Assembly (NCBI GenBank): GCA_932294295.1
Contig: OW028574.1
Span: forward strand, 52,760,797-52,824,796
From: Alitta virens
Taxonomy: Eukaryota > Annelida > Polychaeta > Phyllodocida > Nereididae
Direction of reading: 5' to 3'
Length of the DNA stretch: 64,000 nucleotides
The notes below the pieces were generated by a model that worked only from the letters and a program-made list of their open reading frames with translations, did no database searches and had not been told where the DNA came from. This document shows positions 22,311 to 37,300 of the stretch, piece by piece. The position numbers were made by a program, and so were the translations under genes. How positions within the stretch are numbered: position 1 is the stretch's first letter; the number at the start of each line of letters is the position of its first letter.

Positions 22311-25300
22311 CTAAAATTTTATTACATCTTTTAATATAGACCTCGCAAGGTCAATGTGATGGGTGATAATGGCCATTTGTCGTCGAACCTCGCGCCATCT
22401 GGTGTTTATTTCTGAAGGTGACCTCATTTCATGGATTTGATAGAGACTGTCCACTAAGCCTGGAAAGCAGGCACTGATGTAATGGTCATGCGTGCTTTGA
22501 GCAAAGACCACATTCCTGAAATTAAGAATATGAAATATGATGTTTTGAACAGGCTAAAGGGACTGAGGTAAGTGATACAAATTATACCGAACATTGCTGT
22601 CATTTGCAAGCACGCTGGTAAGCCGTGCTTGAGACAGAACATTACATTGGGCCATTCTAACATGGTGCGACACAAAACTTGTCGCACCTAATAAATCAAT
22701 TTAATTGCTCGTTCACAGTACTTTTTTTTTTTACAGATAACCAAGTAGGCCTAAATGAAAAATATAACAGAAATCAAGAGAGAATACGTAATTTTAGTGG
22801 ATTTTACTGTTTTTACAACTGACCGTTTTAACATAAGAAAGGGGTGATACAGTTTGTTTGTTATGAAAACAAATCCATGTTTTCTTTGAACAGTACAAAA
22901 GGTAAAACACTATTCTGGTGTTACATAATGCAATAACACAGCAGACTCCCTTGATGCAGGGAATGCAAGTAAGTTTCAATGCGGTGTTATAGATCTAACT
23001 CACGACTCTCGTTGTGAGGCAGTTTGTCAGAATATATAAAAATAGCAATTCATACTTGTCTTGTGGTCTTCCCGGCAGACCATTTTCATCTATAAAAGCT
23101 CTTTCCAGAGCCATAAGCTGGTCATTAATTCTCCTTACAGCAAGAGGGCTGAAAAATACACAAAGAACAGTTCTGAGATTATCTCGAAGACAAATATAGC
23201 TCCTCACAGGCAAAAATCAGCTGATTTAATCAAGGCAATATTCGTAATCAGTGCTCACTCATTTTTATTGGTTAAATCCATGGTCTTCATAAAAGCATCA
23301 CTGGCTTCCTCAAATCGGCGTACTGCTTTCTTTAGATATTCTGCAATCGATAAGTTATTTCACCATTAGCAAATCAATCGAATCGGATATCTTGCACAAT
23401 TTTGAGTGGACATGTAGTTTGGTATGATGTTTGTATCCTCACCCAGACTTCTTCCAGCACCTCGCATATTCATTAGTGTACCATAAATATAATCAAGGTC
23501 CTTCACATAAATCCGAAGTTCTCGGCTAAGTTCTGATGGGTCGAAGGGGATTATGACTTCATCCGCTAGACGTCGTGCAATTTCAGCAGTGTATTGGGCA
23601 ACAGATTTGTGGTACTGCAATTAAAAGTGTATACAGTGAAATAAGTATGTTAATGACGATAATGTCAATACCATGAAAGTTTAAATTGTGATGATTCATG
23701 CAATACAAATTTATGACCATGCATTGACATACATTATTCATAATAAGGGCACCTGGTGTCAATTTAATTTTGCATGGTAATATAATATAAGCTGAGTAAA
23801 CAGAACGGTGCCTTGGTCTAATGGCTTAGGTACTTTTCACCGAACCAAAGGTAGTGGGTTTGAGCCCCAACTGGTATGTATTGTAGTATTACGATCTCGG
23901 TACACAACTACCTCGCCTACTAGAACTTGGCTGGTGGGCATGCAGCTGCTCTTTAACTCAATGTTCGAGTGCAGGAAAGTTGCACACAAGATGGTGTAGG
24001 ATCTGGTCCCCTCTGGCCTCATGTGTAGGGTAGTTAGTTCGGGTCCCGTTAGTGGAGTGAGGTGGTTGACTAGGAGTGGTCAAAACCTCAGGTGGTCATT
24101 GGGGATATAGTATTACGATCTCAGTACACAACTCCCTCACCTGCTAGCACTTGGCTGGTGGGCAGCTGCACTTTAGCTCAATGTTCGAGTGCAGGAAAGT
24201 TGCACACAAGAGCATGTACAGCACTAATAGTAGGGAGCTTTATGCCATAATGGATAGCATACCTTAAATAGTGGGTCGATGTGTGTCTCCATTAGATGCA
24301 GTGTTTCATAAGCTGAATGGTACAATGGATATGATGATATCCCTAGACCCTGGAAAGAAACAGCCATTTTCAAAACACAGTCACACGCCTTTGTCACACA
24401 CTCCTTAATTGTCATTACATTGTGATTTCATTTATAACCAATGGAACAAAATTGTACCTCATCGAAGTGGTATCTAAAATCTGCACTGGTAACTCCTATT
24501 TTGTTAACAAATGGAGAAAAGTCACTGCCAGACCCCAGGGAGCTAATTCTGCAAAAGAAGAGGGGGGGATTAGTATATTTATAACAGGTCACAGAACTTT
24601 AATATAATATATGTTTTAAAACTGGGGTTATGAGGTTTTAAAATTATCTATCTTCGAAGAATCTCTCAAGTTTTTTTACTCTTATATTACTTTTACTTTA
24701 AGTGGTAACTTCCAGTATAAATGCTTGTGGTTTTTTCTGTAACGCTTGTGATTTATTCTAAGTTCATTTTCGGTAAATTATTGATTTAGAAAGCTCTGCA
24801 GAACTTTCATACCTCGGCCTGCCCACTAATTTCCCATGCAGAGTGACTTCAGGAATGGCAGCCAACCACGTGTCATATAATGTTCTTCTTCCTGCTTTCA
24901 CTTCCCTCTCGTCAGGATTTTCAATCTGAGAATATGCAATTAGATGGAAATTAAGCCAATTAAGACATGCTGCCTTCTCCAGACTTTTTGTTTGAAAGCA
25001 TAGGACAACTCGTATGCCTCTCGGACAAGCCAGACATAAAAATCACTTAATGTGGCAGCTAGGCGATGCCTCGCTATGTAATTACTTAGTATATTGAAAC
25101 CTGAAAAGATATAATTGCATTAAAGTATTAAAAACTACTATAGTTATCCAAAACTAAACTTCGCTCCATTTCATTGAGTAACCATAAACTTTCCTCATTA
25201 AATTCTTAATACACACAATGCAATATAATGCAACAGCCTGCATTTATAGTGAGTCTTTTACATTGTGATAACAGGTTTTTAGACACTGTGAAGTGGGCCT

Positions 25301-28300
25301 TTCATCATATTTGGTGGCGTTAATCTTGACTGCATCACAGTCTTTAAGCTTGTGACCTTCACTCACAGTTTTCCACTCACCTCCTTAGCTACTTCGTACA
25401 TTAAATTGAAAAGGAGCGGAAGTCCTCTTCCCCGGAATGTGTAATTTCCTGCAAAATTTACAGAATATTATCATTACCATTATCGTTACTTTTTTAATGA
25501 GAAAAAATAGAAGTAGAATTTTCATGAGAAACAGAAATAGAATTGATCTTGAAGTAATTAGTGTTACATTATAGATGAATGCTTATATTTCATCAATTCA
25601 ATTAAGCAGGAAGATAAAAGGACACATATTAGAATTCTAAGTTCATTAGCTTTTTTAAGTTCATAAAAGGACACAGTGTCACAATATTAGAATTCTAAGT
25701 TCATGAGCTTTTTAAGTTCATAAAAAGGACACACAATATTAGAATTCTAAGTTCATTAGCTTTTTTAAGTTCTTAAATGACATGCACTAACCTTGGACAG
25801 CAATATCTACGTTTAAGTATGCAACCGCCCTGTCAGCAAGTAATGTTGAATATTGCTGAAATTGCAAAAGCAGTAATTCCATTAAATGAACATTCATATG
25901 CTTTTATGATTGCCTTTTTTTAGATTTAAATCAATTTATTTTCATAATATTATACATTTAAAATGAATGACAAATTACATTAATGATATGAGAAGATGTC
26001 ATGGAGACCCCTCAAGCTAGCAGGGCTAGCGCTTATGAGGGGCCACCAATGAGATGAGAGAGAGATGAGTGACATGGAATGGGGGAAATGGGATGAGGAT
26101 GATTATGTACTGGTGATCAGATTATTGTAGGATATTAGGGAAATTATGTTTGGTAAATAGAATAATTTCTTATGATAAATCTATTGTTGTATGACTCCAG
26201 GTGACAGCTGGGTGTGAGCATTTTGACTTTTATAACGCTATAAATGCTAGAAGAGTCAAATGTAATGCAGTTAGAGAGTGTATAGCTATGCAGAAGTAAT
26301 AAACATTAAACAGCAATAATAAAATAAATACACAATAATTTGATTATAGGCAGTCATTGCTATATCTAATAGAATTGATCCATTTTGCCGACTAAGACAA
26401 AATGTTAACAGGTTAGTGGAGGACATAACATGGGAGATACTTGATCTGTTATTTAAATATTATTATTTCACTACCACCTGGTGTCTGGGGTGGGACTGTT
26501 TCTTATTCTACCTACCTCTACCCACTCTCTAGATCCAATGAGACCAAATTCTTCTGCTCCCCATCCGCAGAAAATAATACTTCTTCTGGGTCTCCAACCT
26601 GTCATAAGTACAAAAGACAAGTAATCATAAAATTATAATAAAAGTTATGAATATGATCGGCCATCGCTGTAGTATATATTTGGTAAAATAAAATATTATA
26701 CTCTAACCAGTATCATTAAAATGTAGAGTTATTTCACAGTGTTATTACATTCGGCTTGTTACTTTGAATTTTTCATCCCTGGCACTAATTGACTTTGGAA
26801 TAGGCATTTTCCATTGGGAATAAACAAACTCTTCCTAAACACTGTACTTGACTGTGATGCTAATTGTTACCGATAATTATACAAATGTTGTAACAGCAAG
26901 ATGACTGTAAATGGACTGTAAAAGGCTTTAGTTGGAGTCTCTCTGAATTAAGCACCTCAGCATCAACACATCATGTCATGGAGGTGTCCCCTCATATTAC
27001 ATATACAATCAATATAATTATTTCTTGCATATATCTTATGGTAAAATGTAGTTGATATAGAAATGTCTATGTAATATGAGTTCTTTATACCCAATTACAG
27101 GCTCTTTGCATGTGGCCTTGCCTCTTGCTACTGAGACAATATCTCATAATTGCTTTTATAGCCTACCGCAACTTTACGATCTATTGTCTAGATATTCTAG
27201 ATCCTTTACTGATATGATCATTGCAGAGTTTTGTACTGTATTACATTCACTCTAATTTAATAACCATGCAATTAAAAATAGTTTTAAAAGTGTATGCCAG
27301 GGAGCTACATTAAAACCTACCCTAACGGCCACCTGTACTGAACGATCACCTGCACTGAAAACGGCCACTTAAACTCCCACGAGCTGAATTTTCATATTGT
27401 ACCCCTTTCTTAAAACTGTCTTATGTCTTAAAGGCCATATTTATCAATTGATCAATTCACTGAGGTGACCGCTTACTCAGGTTGGACTGTACAGCCAACC
27501 ATAAACGAATCTATAGTAATACTGAAGTCTTTTCAAAGGCACAATCACAATATAGTTCTTTTGTATAGCTTTGTGTATCTTATCGGATGTATTGTTCCTT
27601 GTTAAAATTACAGCCAAATAAACAGTCGGTTAGGATGATTATTCCCCAGTTGCAGCCATATCACATGAAATATCGGGTGATACGGGCTGGCTGGTATGCT
27701 TCTCATATTAAACAGAATGGCGTTCATGTATGCCCAAATAAGGAAACTCAAGACGTTGCTATTTCCAAATAAGGACATAACGCGTACGGCCGAAAAAATG
27801 CGTGCCCGACTACAGTTGATTTGACAGATTAATAAAAATCTTATGTCATAAGATTAAATTACTTTATGTACATAACAAAGTTACAATTGGAAAAATGGGA
27901 CAAAAACTGACAGAGTTATGGCCAAAAATGTACAACAAATCGAATACATCCACGCGCTGGTGACAATGCATTCAGCTCAGTTTTCCTTTGTCATTTTTCA
28001 TCCGATTTTAAAATTTAAAATTCAGCAGGGCTGAAATTAATTGGGGAATAAAAGAAAAACCACAACTCGTCCCTGATCTGTCAAACTGATCAGTGACTCG
28101 TGTTTTTAATGCCAAGCAACAGGCTGTTTTTGTGGCTTCAATATACGGGAACAACAATACATCTCACCGACCTTGTTTGAGCATAAGAGCCATGACCCTG
28201 GCCACTTCCATCAACACAGCAGTGCCACTGGACGGGTCGACAGCACCAAACACCCAGGCATCAATGTGGTTGCCCAGCAGGACGTAGCGATCTGTCAAAA

Positions 28301-31300
28301 GAGGAATGCCATAAGAATCACTTGGACTGTCAAATGTCGACCGGGGTCACAGCGACAACATTCCTACTACACAGCTCTTGCATTCAGTGCTACACTCACA
28401 CTCACACTCACACTCACCACTATTACTGTTACTATTACTATTACTTACTTTATCATTAGAGTGCCTAGCATATTAGTGGTTACACAGTGAGTTGGGAAAG
28501 CACCGAAAATAACTAAATATTGTGCACATGTGACGTTGCTTTGTTTTGTGAAACAACTGTCAAAAAGCTATTCAATTTTTCTCAACCAGTCGAGAGTTTT
28601 GATCAACAGAGGGATTATCCTGAAACGTTGATTACTGTGTTTTTATAAACAGTCATGGTTGGCTGGAGATGTTCAATGGTATTTTTTACATCTTAAAGAT
28701 ACTATCAATAATAACCAATGTGACGTGGCAGAAGCACTTTGAAAGACTGAACAATTTTGATTGTTTGCCAATGTAACCACCTTTCTGCTAAGCACTGTAA
28801 GCCCACTACTTTTTATTTCTGTAAATTAGGCAACTTTTTATCTTTTTTTTTTTTTTTTTGCAAAGCTAGCGCCTGTGTAACCTTCTTGAGAAGTTGACTT
28901 GATCATCATGCTTATTTTGTTAATAATCTGGTTAAGTTTTATTAATCTCTTGCCACTCCAAATGTTTCATTTATTTGTGTTTTAACTTTTAAAGGTAAAA
29001 TGTGGTGTTCCAGATTTGAATTGCTGTCATATTTTTGCTCATCCTCCCAAATGATTCATCCACATCAAATATATAGGTCTATTCATAAACAAAGACAGTT
29101 TTTGAAATATTGCTAATTAAAAAAATGTCAGTGCCTAATAACTTGGCGTTTGGTGTGCATACATTCAGCTAGGATCGAAGTACTGTCAAAATGTCAACCA
29201 CTGTAATGGCTACAGCATTCCTAGTATCTAGATCTTGCTGCGCTGTGACATTTCTAACAAGCACCATCATCTTGTAAGGCCAAGAAGTAATTATTTGTGT
29301 AATTACATGCCTACAAACTCAGCAACTAAAGGAAGGAATTTCATATAATGTCTGCCATTTAAGTTGACAACAGACAGCAGCCGTTAGAGGAAATCTTAGC
29401 AATTTAACCAATCTAGAACCGCCTACATAATCGGCTGGCATGCAGAAACAATGATTTTCAGACACAGAAATGCCAGTAAATTACCAGCAATCTGAACTCG
29501 AGTGTCCTCCATAAAAATTAGAAAAGATATTTATCTCTAAGGATGAACTAGAATTTGAAACTGTTAAATGAAATCCAGAAGCATTATCATCACTGTACCT
29601 GTATTACCCAAAAGAAAAAAAAAAGCTAATTTCGTAGATAAACTTCTCAGGTTTCCATTTTATACCATATAATTTATTTAGTTATATTCTTAACAGCTTT
29701 TTAAACTTAATATGATATACAAACTTTTATAATTAAATTTATCCTAGTAATAGCTATAGAATATTTATTCAAAATTGGTGCTAGTAGTGTGATGATAGTC
29801 AACAAAAACGCTTAATTGAGATAGTTGTAAATTGATTACTCCAGATCCTAACTGAAAACAATTACCAAGAAAAAGTTAAGGTATGTTAAAACTGCATTTG
29901 TCTTGCACCTACTTATCCACCAGATGGGAAGACAAGAGTCTCATTGTTGATATTCAATATAAAATTAACTTAGTCGAACATTTTTGTTGAATGGAAATTG
30001 TCAGCAAATTACAGCACAATAGATCCCACATTGGTATACTGCATTAATCATCAACACCAACATAAATTATCATTAATTTATTTAAATAATATAGATTGCA
30101 AATAAAATCAAATTTACCAGGTTCAACTGCTCCTTTGATGAATCCAAAAGCGTTATAGATAGTGACGTTTTCTCTTGTCATGTGAACGTTCATTTGCACC
30201 TTCCTGAAAAACAAAAAAGACTAATTGTGTCCTGATTCTGAAAGAAGAATAGCGTGAGAACACACTACTAATCAAGCTAATTTTTTTCCCCATTCACTAG
30301 AGAGCCAACTCCGGAGGAATTGATTTCTTTTCTCATGTTTTTTTTCTTCTGTTTTTTTTTACGTAGTACTGGAACTGAATACACTCGTAGTTGTATAGTG
30401 AAAAATACCAACGCTATGAAAAAAGAAAAACCAATTTGACATAATACATCTTCTTGGCTGTATGTTATTAGTCCCTCACGGAAGAAATAAATATGTTTGC
30501 ATTTTTTCTCGTAAAAGCTGATGCACAACCAAGAGTAGGGAAATCCCCACAATACAGATATGAACCCATGGATAATGTATGGACTATGCTAATGACAATT
30601 CATATCAATCATAATATCAGTCATATTAGAGTTTGTTTATGAACATGAATTATATTTATGGGCATTTTTTAGTGGTGTGACAAACATTTCAAAATGTCAA
30701 CTACCCAATCACTGAACACAGCACCTTGTGTTTGAGATTGCTGATTTTGTTTTGGCTATGCCAACATTAGCGCCGTTTCAATGGCAGATTATTGTCACAA
30801 GAATAAAGAAAAGTCCGTCACCAATACGTAGATTCGTTTTTTTTTTGGTGGATAGATAGTTGTGGAAAGTGCAAGTTCTTGCCGCTATCGAGGGTTGATT
30901 AATGAGATGAGAGAGAGGAGGAGTCCAACCATGTTACACATTTACCCCATTGGTGGGATCTTTTACTTGTCTAAGCGTAGACACCAAGCACAAGGGACCG
31001 CCAATTTAACGTCTTGTCCGAACGACATCCAGCTGGAATGTTGCTCATGAAGGGTGCCCGGCCTGGGATTGAACCCGGGTCCTTCAGAGAATAGGCGAGT
31101 GTCTTACCACTAGAACACCCAGCTGCCTTAGTCTTATGTTCATTCTTTTACAAGCTTGACTGAACCAACTACTAGCCATGTTCCTACTTCTGGATAACTA
31201 TATAAGTAGTACTTCAGAATGTCATGATATCTCTAGAAATAAGCATTGGTATCACGTGAAAGTAACACATCGCAATTTGGGCATTTGATGCAATTAGAGG

Positions 31301-34300
31301 GTGGCCTGTTTTGGCAAATGTTATTTCTCCTACTTTTAGTGTCCACTCCACGGATCTTGGCCTTGAATAACCAATCTTGGCAATGCCAGAAATACAGCTG
31401 GGTTGAGATAACAAAGGTAATCAGAGAAATTGTCATTCTCCTGAAGCGTCTGGTGTCTACTGCTCCTTGTTGAGAGTGATGGATGTTGCTGAAGAAGTCT
31501 CTCCACTCCTCCAATGCCACTCGCAACACGTCTCATAGCTTTAGCCATTAGTCCACTTTAGAGTGTCTTGAGAGTGTCATTAGAGTGTCTTGTTTTTGTG
31601 AAAAATGTGACACATCGATTGTTTAGGTTCCAGCACAGCGAGAAGAAACCTGACAATCAGAATCAGATTTGTTGTTGTTCATTAAATTTAACTAGCAAGG
31701 ATGTTGACTGTTCAAGAAATATGTTAGTTATTCATGGTATGTTTAAATTGAATAACTTATCCACCATATGACTAATAGCTTTTGTAAAGCAGGATGATTA
31801 GGACAGTGCATATCCATAAGACATGTTATAAAAAAGGAAAATAATGTTGATTGATGGATGAGATGAGCGAAAGGGAGGTTACACATTTACCCCATAGATG
31901 GGATCTTTCACTTGCCTCAGCATAGATACCAAGTACAAAGCAAGGTTGGTATTTACCAGCCGTTTACAACGTGAGGACTTCACCAATGTTACCATTCTTG
32001 GCGTGATCAAGGCACGTAGTTGATAACATTCACTGAATGGTATTCATAATTTATACTACTTTTATGAATTGAACCTCCTTGTTATAATGAGCCCATTCTA
32101 AAGTTGCCAAATATATATTATCAACAATAAAAACTTTCTTAGTTTGGTCATGTCACCAGGGCTTGGCTTTTTGGAACTATATGCCTTGCAGGCTGGTCTT
32201 TAGTCCAACGGTTTAGGTATCAACGAAATCACAAAATTGAAGTCCCATAATCGTAACTAAAGCTGTAGCCAAAAACAAAGCACGAACAGAAGTGTTATGT
32301 CATTTATGTGATGTCTTCCTCCTAAAAATTTGTGCAATAATAATGTTTGATGATTAAGTGACGCGGAAGACACCACTTAATCCCCAATTTGTAGCAGCAC
32401 TTACCAGTTTGGATTGATGAATCCTGGTCCATATCTGTAAACGATAGGCAAAGTGCCTCTCCATGATTGCAAGACGGCTGGTCCTGACATGGTTCTGGAT
32501 TAACACAATCAAAATCACATCAAAGTGTCAGTTTCAGACATTTGCAGAAGATTAATGCCATTACCAACAGCTGCCAGAAACAGGGAAAGCGAAAACCACA
32601 TGGAACTCAGAAAGATCAGCTGCATGATGGTATCTGAATGACTTACTACCAACAGCAGGTTTTGACTAACAAGCTTGGTCAGCCAACAACAGTTTTGACA
32701 AGCAAGTACTGACCACCCACAGCAGTATCTGACCAGTAAGTTAGGCAGCTTTACTCAGCATCATGGAAGGTGACCTGCTTTTGACTAATAAGTTATTCAG
32801 TTTGACCAATATGACACAACAGACATTGATTACGGTGGACAGTAAGGCTAAAAACTTCCATAGGATAAATTCATTCTAGACATCGTTGTCTCAAACTAAA
32901 ATTTAAAAGAAAGTTTTTAATTGAACAGTCAGAAATTTTATATAAACTGATGCACCCTAAAACAGCTTAGCAGGCTGAAGACAAGATCAGCAGTAAGTTT
33001 CAAATTTTCCATTTTCACAAACTAAGGACTAATGCTTCTTACTCTAATAGGGCTTTGGCATCTTGATAGCTGATTGGGTAAACCGGAATCCTAGGTAAGC
33101 CAATATTTTCTTCTGACTCCCTAAATGCACTTTCTGGAAAAGATAAAGAGGTTCCATTAAAGTAAAAAAAAAAGCCATTCACATATTTCTCAGAACATAA
33201 ATGTACATGTAGCCTGAGCAATCTGATGTTCATGTTCGCGTAGGCACTCTTGTTTATTATCTGACATTCGTTGCGATCGCTGCCAATGGCGGTTCACTAT
33301 AGACGTCACAATATGAACAAGAGCCGACAGTAGCATGCGATCAGGAAGGGTTTCTCGGGCTAGTGTACATGCAGGGAAGAAACTTTTATCCATTGTAAAT
33401 ATTTCTATTCTTAAACTATGCCATGCGAAACTGCAAATGCATATATTTTGGGCTGTACATGGTTAATATTTGTGCACTTTGCATGTATACAACATCTTAC
33501 TTATTGACCTTCCAACTACAATGATGTTACAAAGAAATGTTAAGAAGAATTTGGTCACATTTTACGAAAAATCTTTTAAATAACCAAGTCAGTCATCAGC
33601 CTTAAACTTCGTTCGAACAAGCCTAAACAATAAATATACATCTACCTATTTAACAATAGTTGGTGAAACTGTATTTGCTCATACATCTTACTGCATGTAA
33701 GACTAGTCAGAAGCTGAAAAAATGGTTACGTCTACTAGTGGTCTAGTCTATAAGGAAGTCGAAATGGTTACCAACCCTTTGCAGGATAGCCTGGGGTAAG
33801 AGGGTCGCCCCCACTCCAGACTGTGCCCCTCTGGACCCCTTGAGGGGGCATCCACCATCCATCAGGGTAAACCCCCACAGGGCCATGGACAGCATAGTCA
33901 GAAGGGTCAGTGTACAAGATGAGGCCCATGGCACCTTGCTCTTCTGCTAGTCTAGCCTGAAAATGATATCCAACGGAAAAAGTTATTGAAGGTTGACTGT
34001 GCACCATAAGCAAGAACAACTGGGAATTAGTCCGATAACATGCCAAACGGGACAACATGGTGGCGATTAGACCCATCACTGGGTTGATGCTGGGCCAATA
34101 TTGGGCTGATGTCGGGTCAACAATGGGCTAATACAGGGCCAACATTGAGCCAATGGTGCCAAGCAACATCCAAGACAGCATGCCTAGTCAGCCAAATTTT
34201 GACCTGATGTCGGTCAGACATGGCTACGATGGGTCGATATCGAGCCAGTGTGACTTGTTATCTTAGAGGTTTTGTACACGATGGCATGTTATGTGACTAA

Positions 34301-37300
34301 AGACCTGAATCCCAGATAGCATGCCAGATGGGGTCAACATAATTTGCATATCGGTTGTTGTTGGTCAAAGTTGCGTGGATGCCTAACCACTGTAGTAATG
34401 TATGTGAGATGCAGTTCTTCACACAACTATATTACTGCGCTCTTAACAAACTGTTGCTACATTGATAGACCATGGTTCTAAGAAGCAGTCAGTCTGACTA
34501 TAGAAGAGTACTATAATATATCATTACTGGTAGTCGTGTTGACAATTATTTGTTAGTATTAGTACTTGAACATACCCAAGTAGTATGTAGAATGAAGACA
34601 TAGATAGGAAACATGAATGTGTGTGCAATTAGACAAATAGGTAACCAATGTAAGCACTGATTCCGATTAATAGTCAGTGTAGCTATGTATATTAAAAAGT
34701 ACACCGTAATATATCCAAAAATTATTATTATTTTGTTGCTGTTATTGTGTGAATATCTGCTATAGAGAGGGGGATATTGTTTTATTAAGAAGGCAAGCCT
34801 CATGGATGATAAATGTCTTATATATGTGGCACAAAGAAAAGCATCGGTTGAATTATACACAAAGGACACCTAAAGTGGCAAATGAGTCCCACATGAAGGG
34901 ACAAGGACAGAGATGTGACTCATAATATTGATGGTGCAAGAGTGTGGGGTATTAGTATAAATGATACAAAATGTAATCATAAACTATTGTATATTTAACG
35001 TCTAGCTTTATAGTTTATATTTGATATCAGATTATTTTCTAATAAGACGTTCATGAACTTATCTATATAGCATGTCTCAATTACATTTACTTTGCACAAT
35101 CTAATATAACGTTCATGATCGGTGATGTGACAGTGTGGAGCCCAATTAAACAATGACAATGAATTTAATAGCCCCCATGGGAAAAGTCAGTTACAAAAGA
35201 GGCAAGGAGACCCCTCTAAGACAATTATATGTCTCTTCTGAGGGGCCACCTTATCATTTCTACTGGCTAGAAATTAGATGTGTGCAAAACATCATCATAT
35301 CATTTGTGTTGACAAAAAACCTGAAATATAGGATAACATAAAACGATGACCATTGGTAATACGTATTCAAACCTAATGAGGGCAAAATACACATTAGTCA
35401 TCAGTGTATTGCTGTTAGTAAATTCGTATGGGGAAAACAGAGGCCCAAATGGGCTAGAACCCTCCCACCAATCCCCCTGTGCAATTTGCTGGGGATAAAA
35501 TGAGATTTTTGTTTGAGTATGGTTGATCAGCAGCATTAAATAAGATTAGTGAATGAGAGACTGCGGAAGCATCTGATTTGGTCCTTGCCCAGCCTCTGTG
35601 TTTGTGCCCTGATTTGACTCAGCTCAATATTTCCGCCCTTTCAGGCTGTCTCATATAAATGGGAATTCAGAACCAAAAAACAAAGAACAAACATTCGACA
35701 GCAAACATCTTATCAGACGAGAAATCTGACATAATGCAGTAATCTACTTAAATAAAATTATCTAACTTTTTTATCATGCCAGGGAGCATTGCATTTGAGA
35801 GCTCAGATTCAGCATGAGATGAATAATATCCTTAAATTATAATGGCTTGCTGCCTAAGTTGCTTGAATATTTAGTTATGTTTCATCCACATGCCTGAAAA
35901 GGACGCTGCTGGTTTACTTAATTTGCAGTTGATATAATTGATATCTCTTCTTATTACGTGACTGGCAAGTCTTATTAATATGCTATTTTATGAACTGGCA
36001 AGCAATGATCTGTCTACACCGCTGTCCAAAAATCTAATATTACGTGAGGATTTTCACAGTGGTAAAAGTGGTCTTATATTTTTGAAGGGTGGTCTAGCTT
36101 TCTATCAACAGTTTACTGTCTATCTGGTTTGTCATCAATTGTTAAAACCACATGTCTTTGATTTGCTCTTACATATTTATTTATTCCATTGCATTCTTTC
36201 ATAAACTCTTTCTTTAATCTATCTTTCCTTTTTGTTTAATTAATCATATACTTTATTTCTTCCATGGCTTTTCAATTTTTTGTTGCCTGGTCTTTGTTTT
36301 TGGCTGTTTTACTTTTTTCTTTCTTTCTTTTTGTCTGTTTTTCTGTTTTCATGCCTTTTTCTTTCTTTCTTTCTATCTGTCTTTCTTTCTGTCTTTCTGT
36401 CGGTCTGTCTGTCTTTCTGTCTTTCTGTCTTTCTGTCTTTCTGACTTACCTTATCCGGGCGTGCTATCCGGCCATAACGGGCGATGGCAATCTTTCCCCT
36501 GACAGTAATACTGAAGTTTCGTTTCAAGTGCAAATAATCCTCTGCTCTACCGTAGTTGACATAAACCAAATCTCCCTGCAAGTGAAACAGCAAGTGAAAC
36601 AGGGTGTCTGTGATGAGAAAGAAAGCCTAATTTCCCCAGATTTACTTGAGGTAGTCACAGAATGAGAAAAAGGAGGTACAGGAAAAGCCATTGCTTGACA
36701 ATGAACACACTGGTAAATGAAGCCACTGATGAGGGTAGAAACTTGGCCGAATTAGACAACTAGATGTAACTGAGATGGTAGTTACACTACTCAGTTTCTA
36801 TCATGAAATCGATATCTGAGGATTCCTTTTGTATATATTTCCGGAAATATTTAATTATACTTTCATTTTCGATTTAGATTAATCGATTACATTTCAATAT
36901 TTGTGTTGTTATATCATGGAGTTTAGAGGAATGTAATTTACGTAAGTTTTGCAATATCCGATATCCCAGTCAGCATTCCGGATTGGGTCTACATTGTTAA
37001 AATGTTGATCATCAGCGGCAGCCGTTATCAGACCGATGTCCAGCCGATGAAGCATGTGATTTGGGATACATTTAATTTACTGATAACACAATTACAGACT
37101 TTGTATATATATATAGGCCCTATATATCTGATGAAAGGGTCACAATTCCATATGCTATTGGATTACATGCAGACATTTATCAGATAACAGGTCTCATCGG
37201 CAGCCAGACAATGGCAGCCTGACAACGACCATCATCTCCGACCTTCAAATAATGTCTACCTGATTCTACCTCATCTGGTGTTCTATCTGGCATCTCCATT

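Noticed and set aside
28093..28490. Plus-strand ORFs of 64 and 105 codons
   Set aside because: They are antisense to NAALADase exon 8 and run into an ACTC microsatellite.
31065..31127. tRNA gene on the minus strand
   Set aside because: A and B boxes are present, but the 5' end GGCAGCT does not pair with the 3' end, and the sequence continues into a SINE body.
36264..36665. 133-codon plus-strand ORF
   Set aside because: It is made of the CTTT/CTGT array plus the antisense of NAALADase exon 3.
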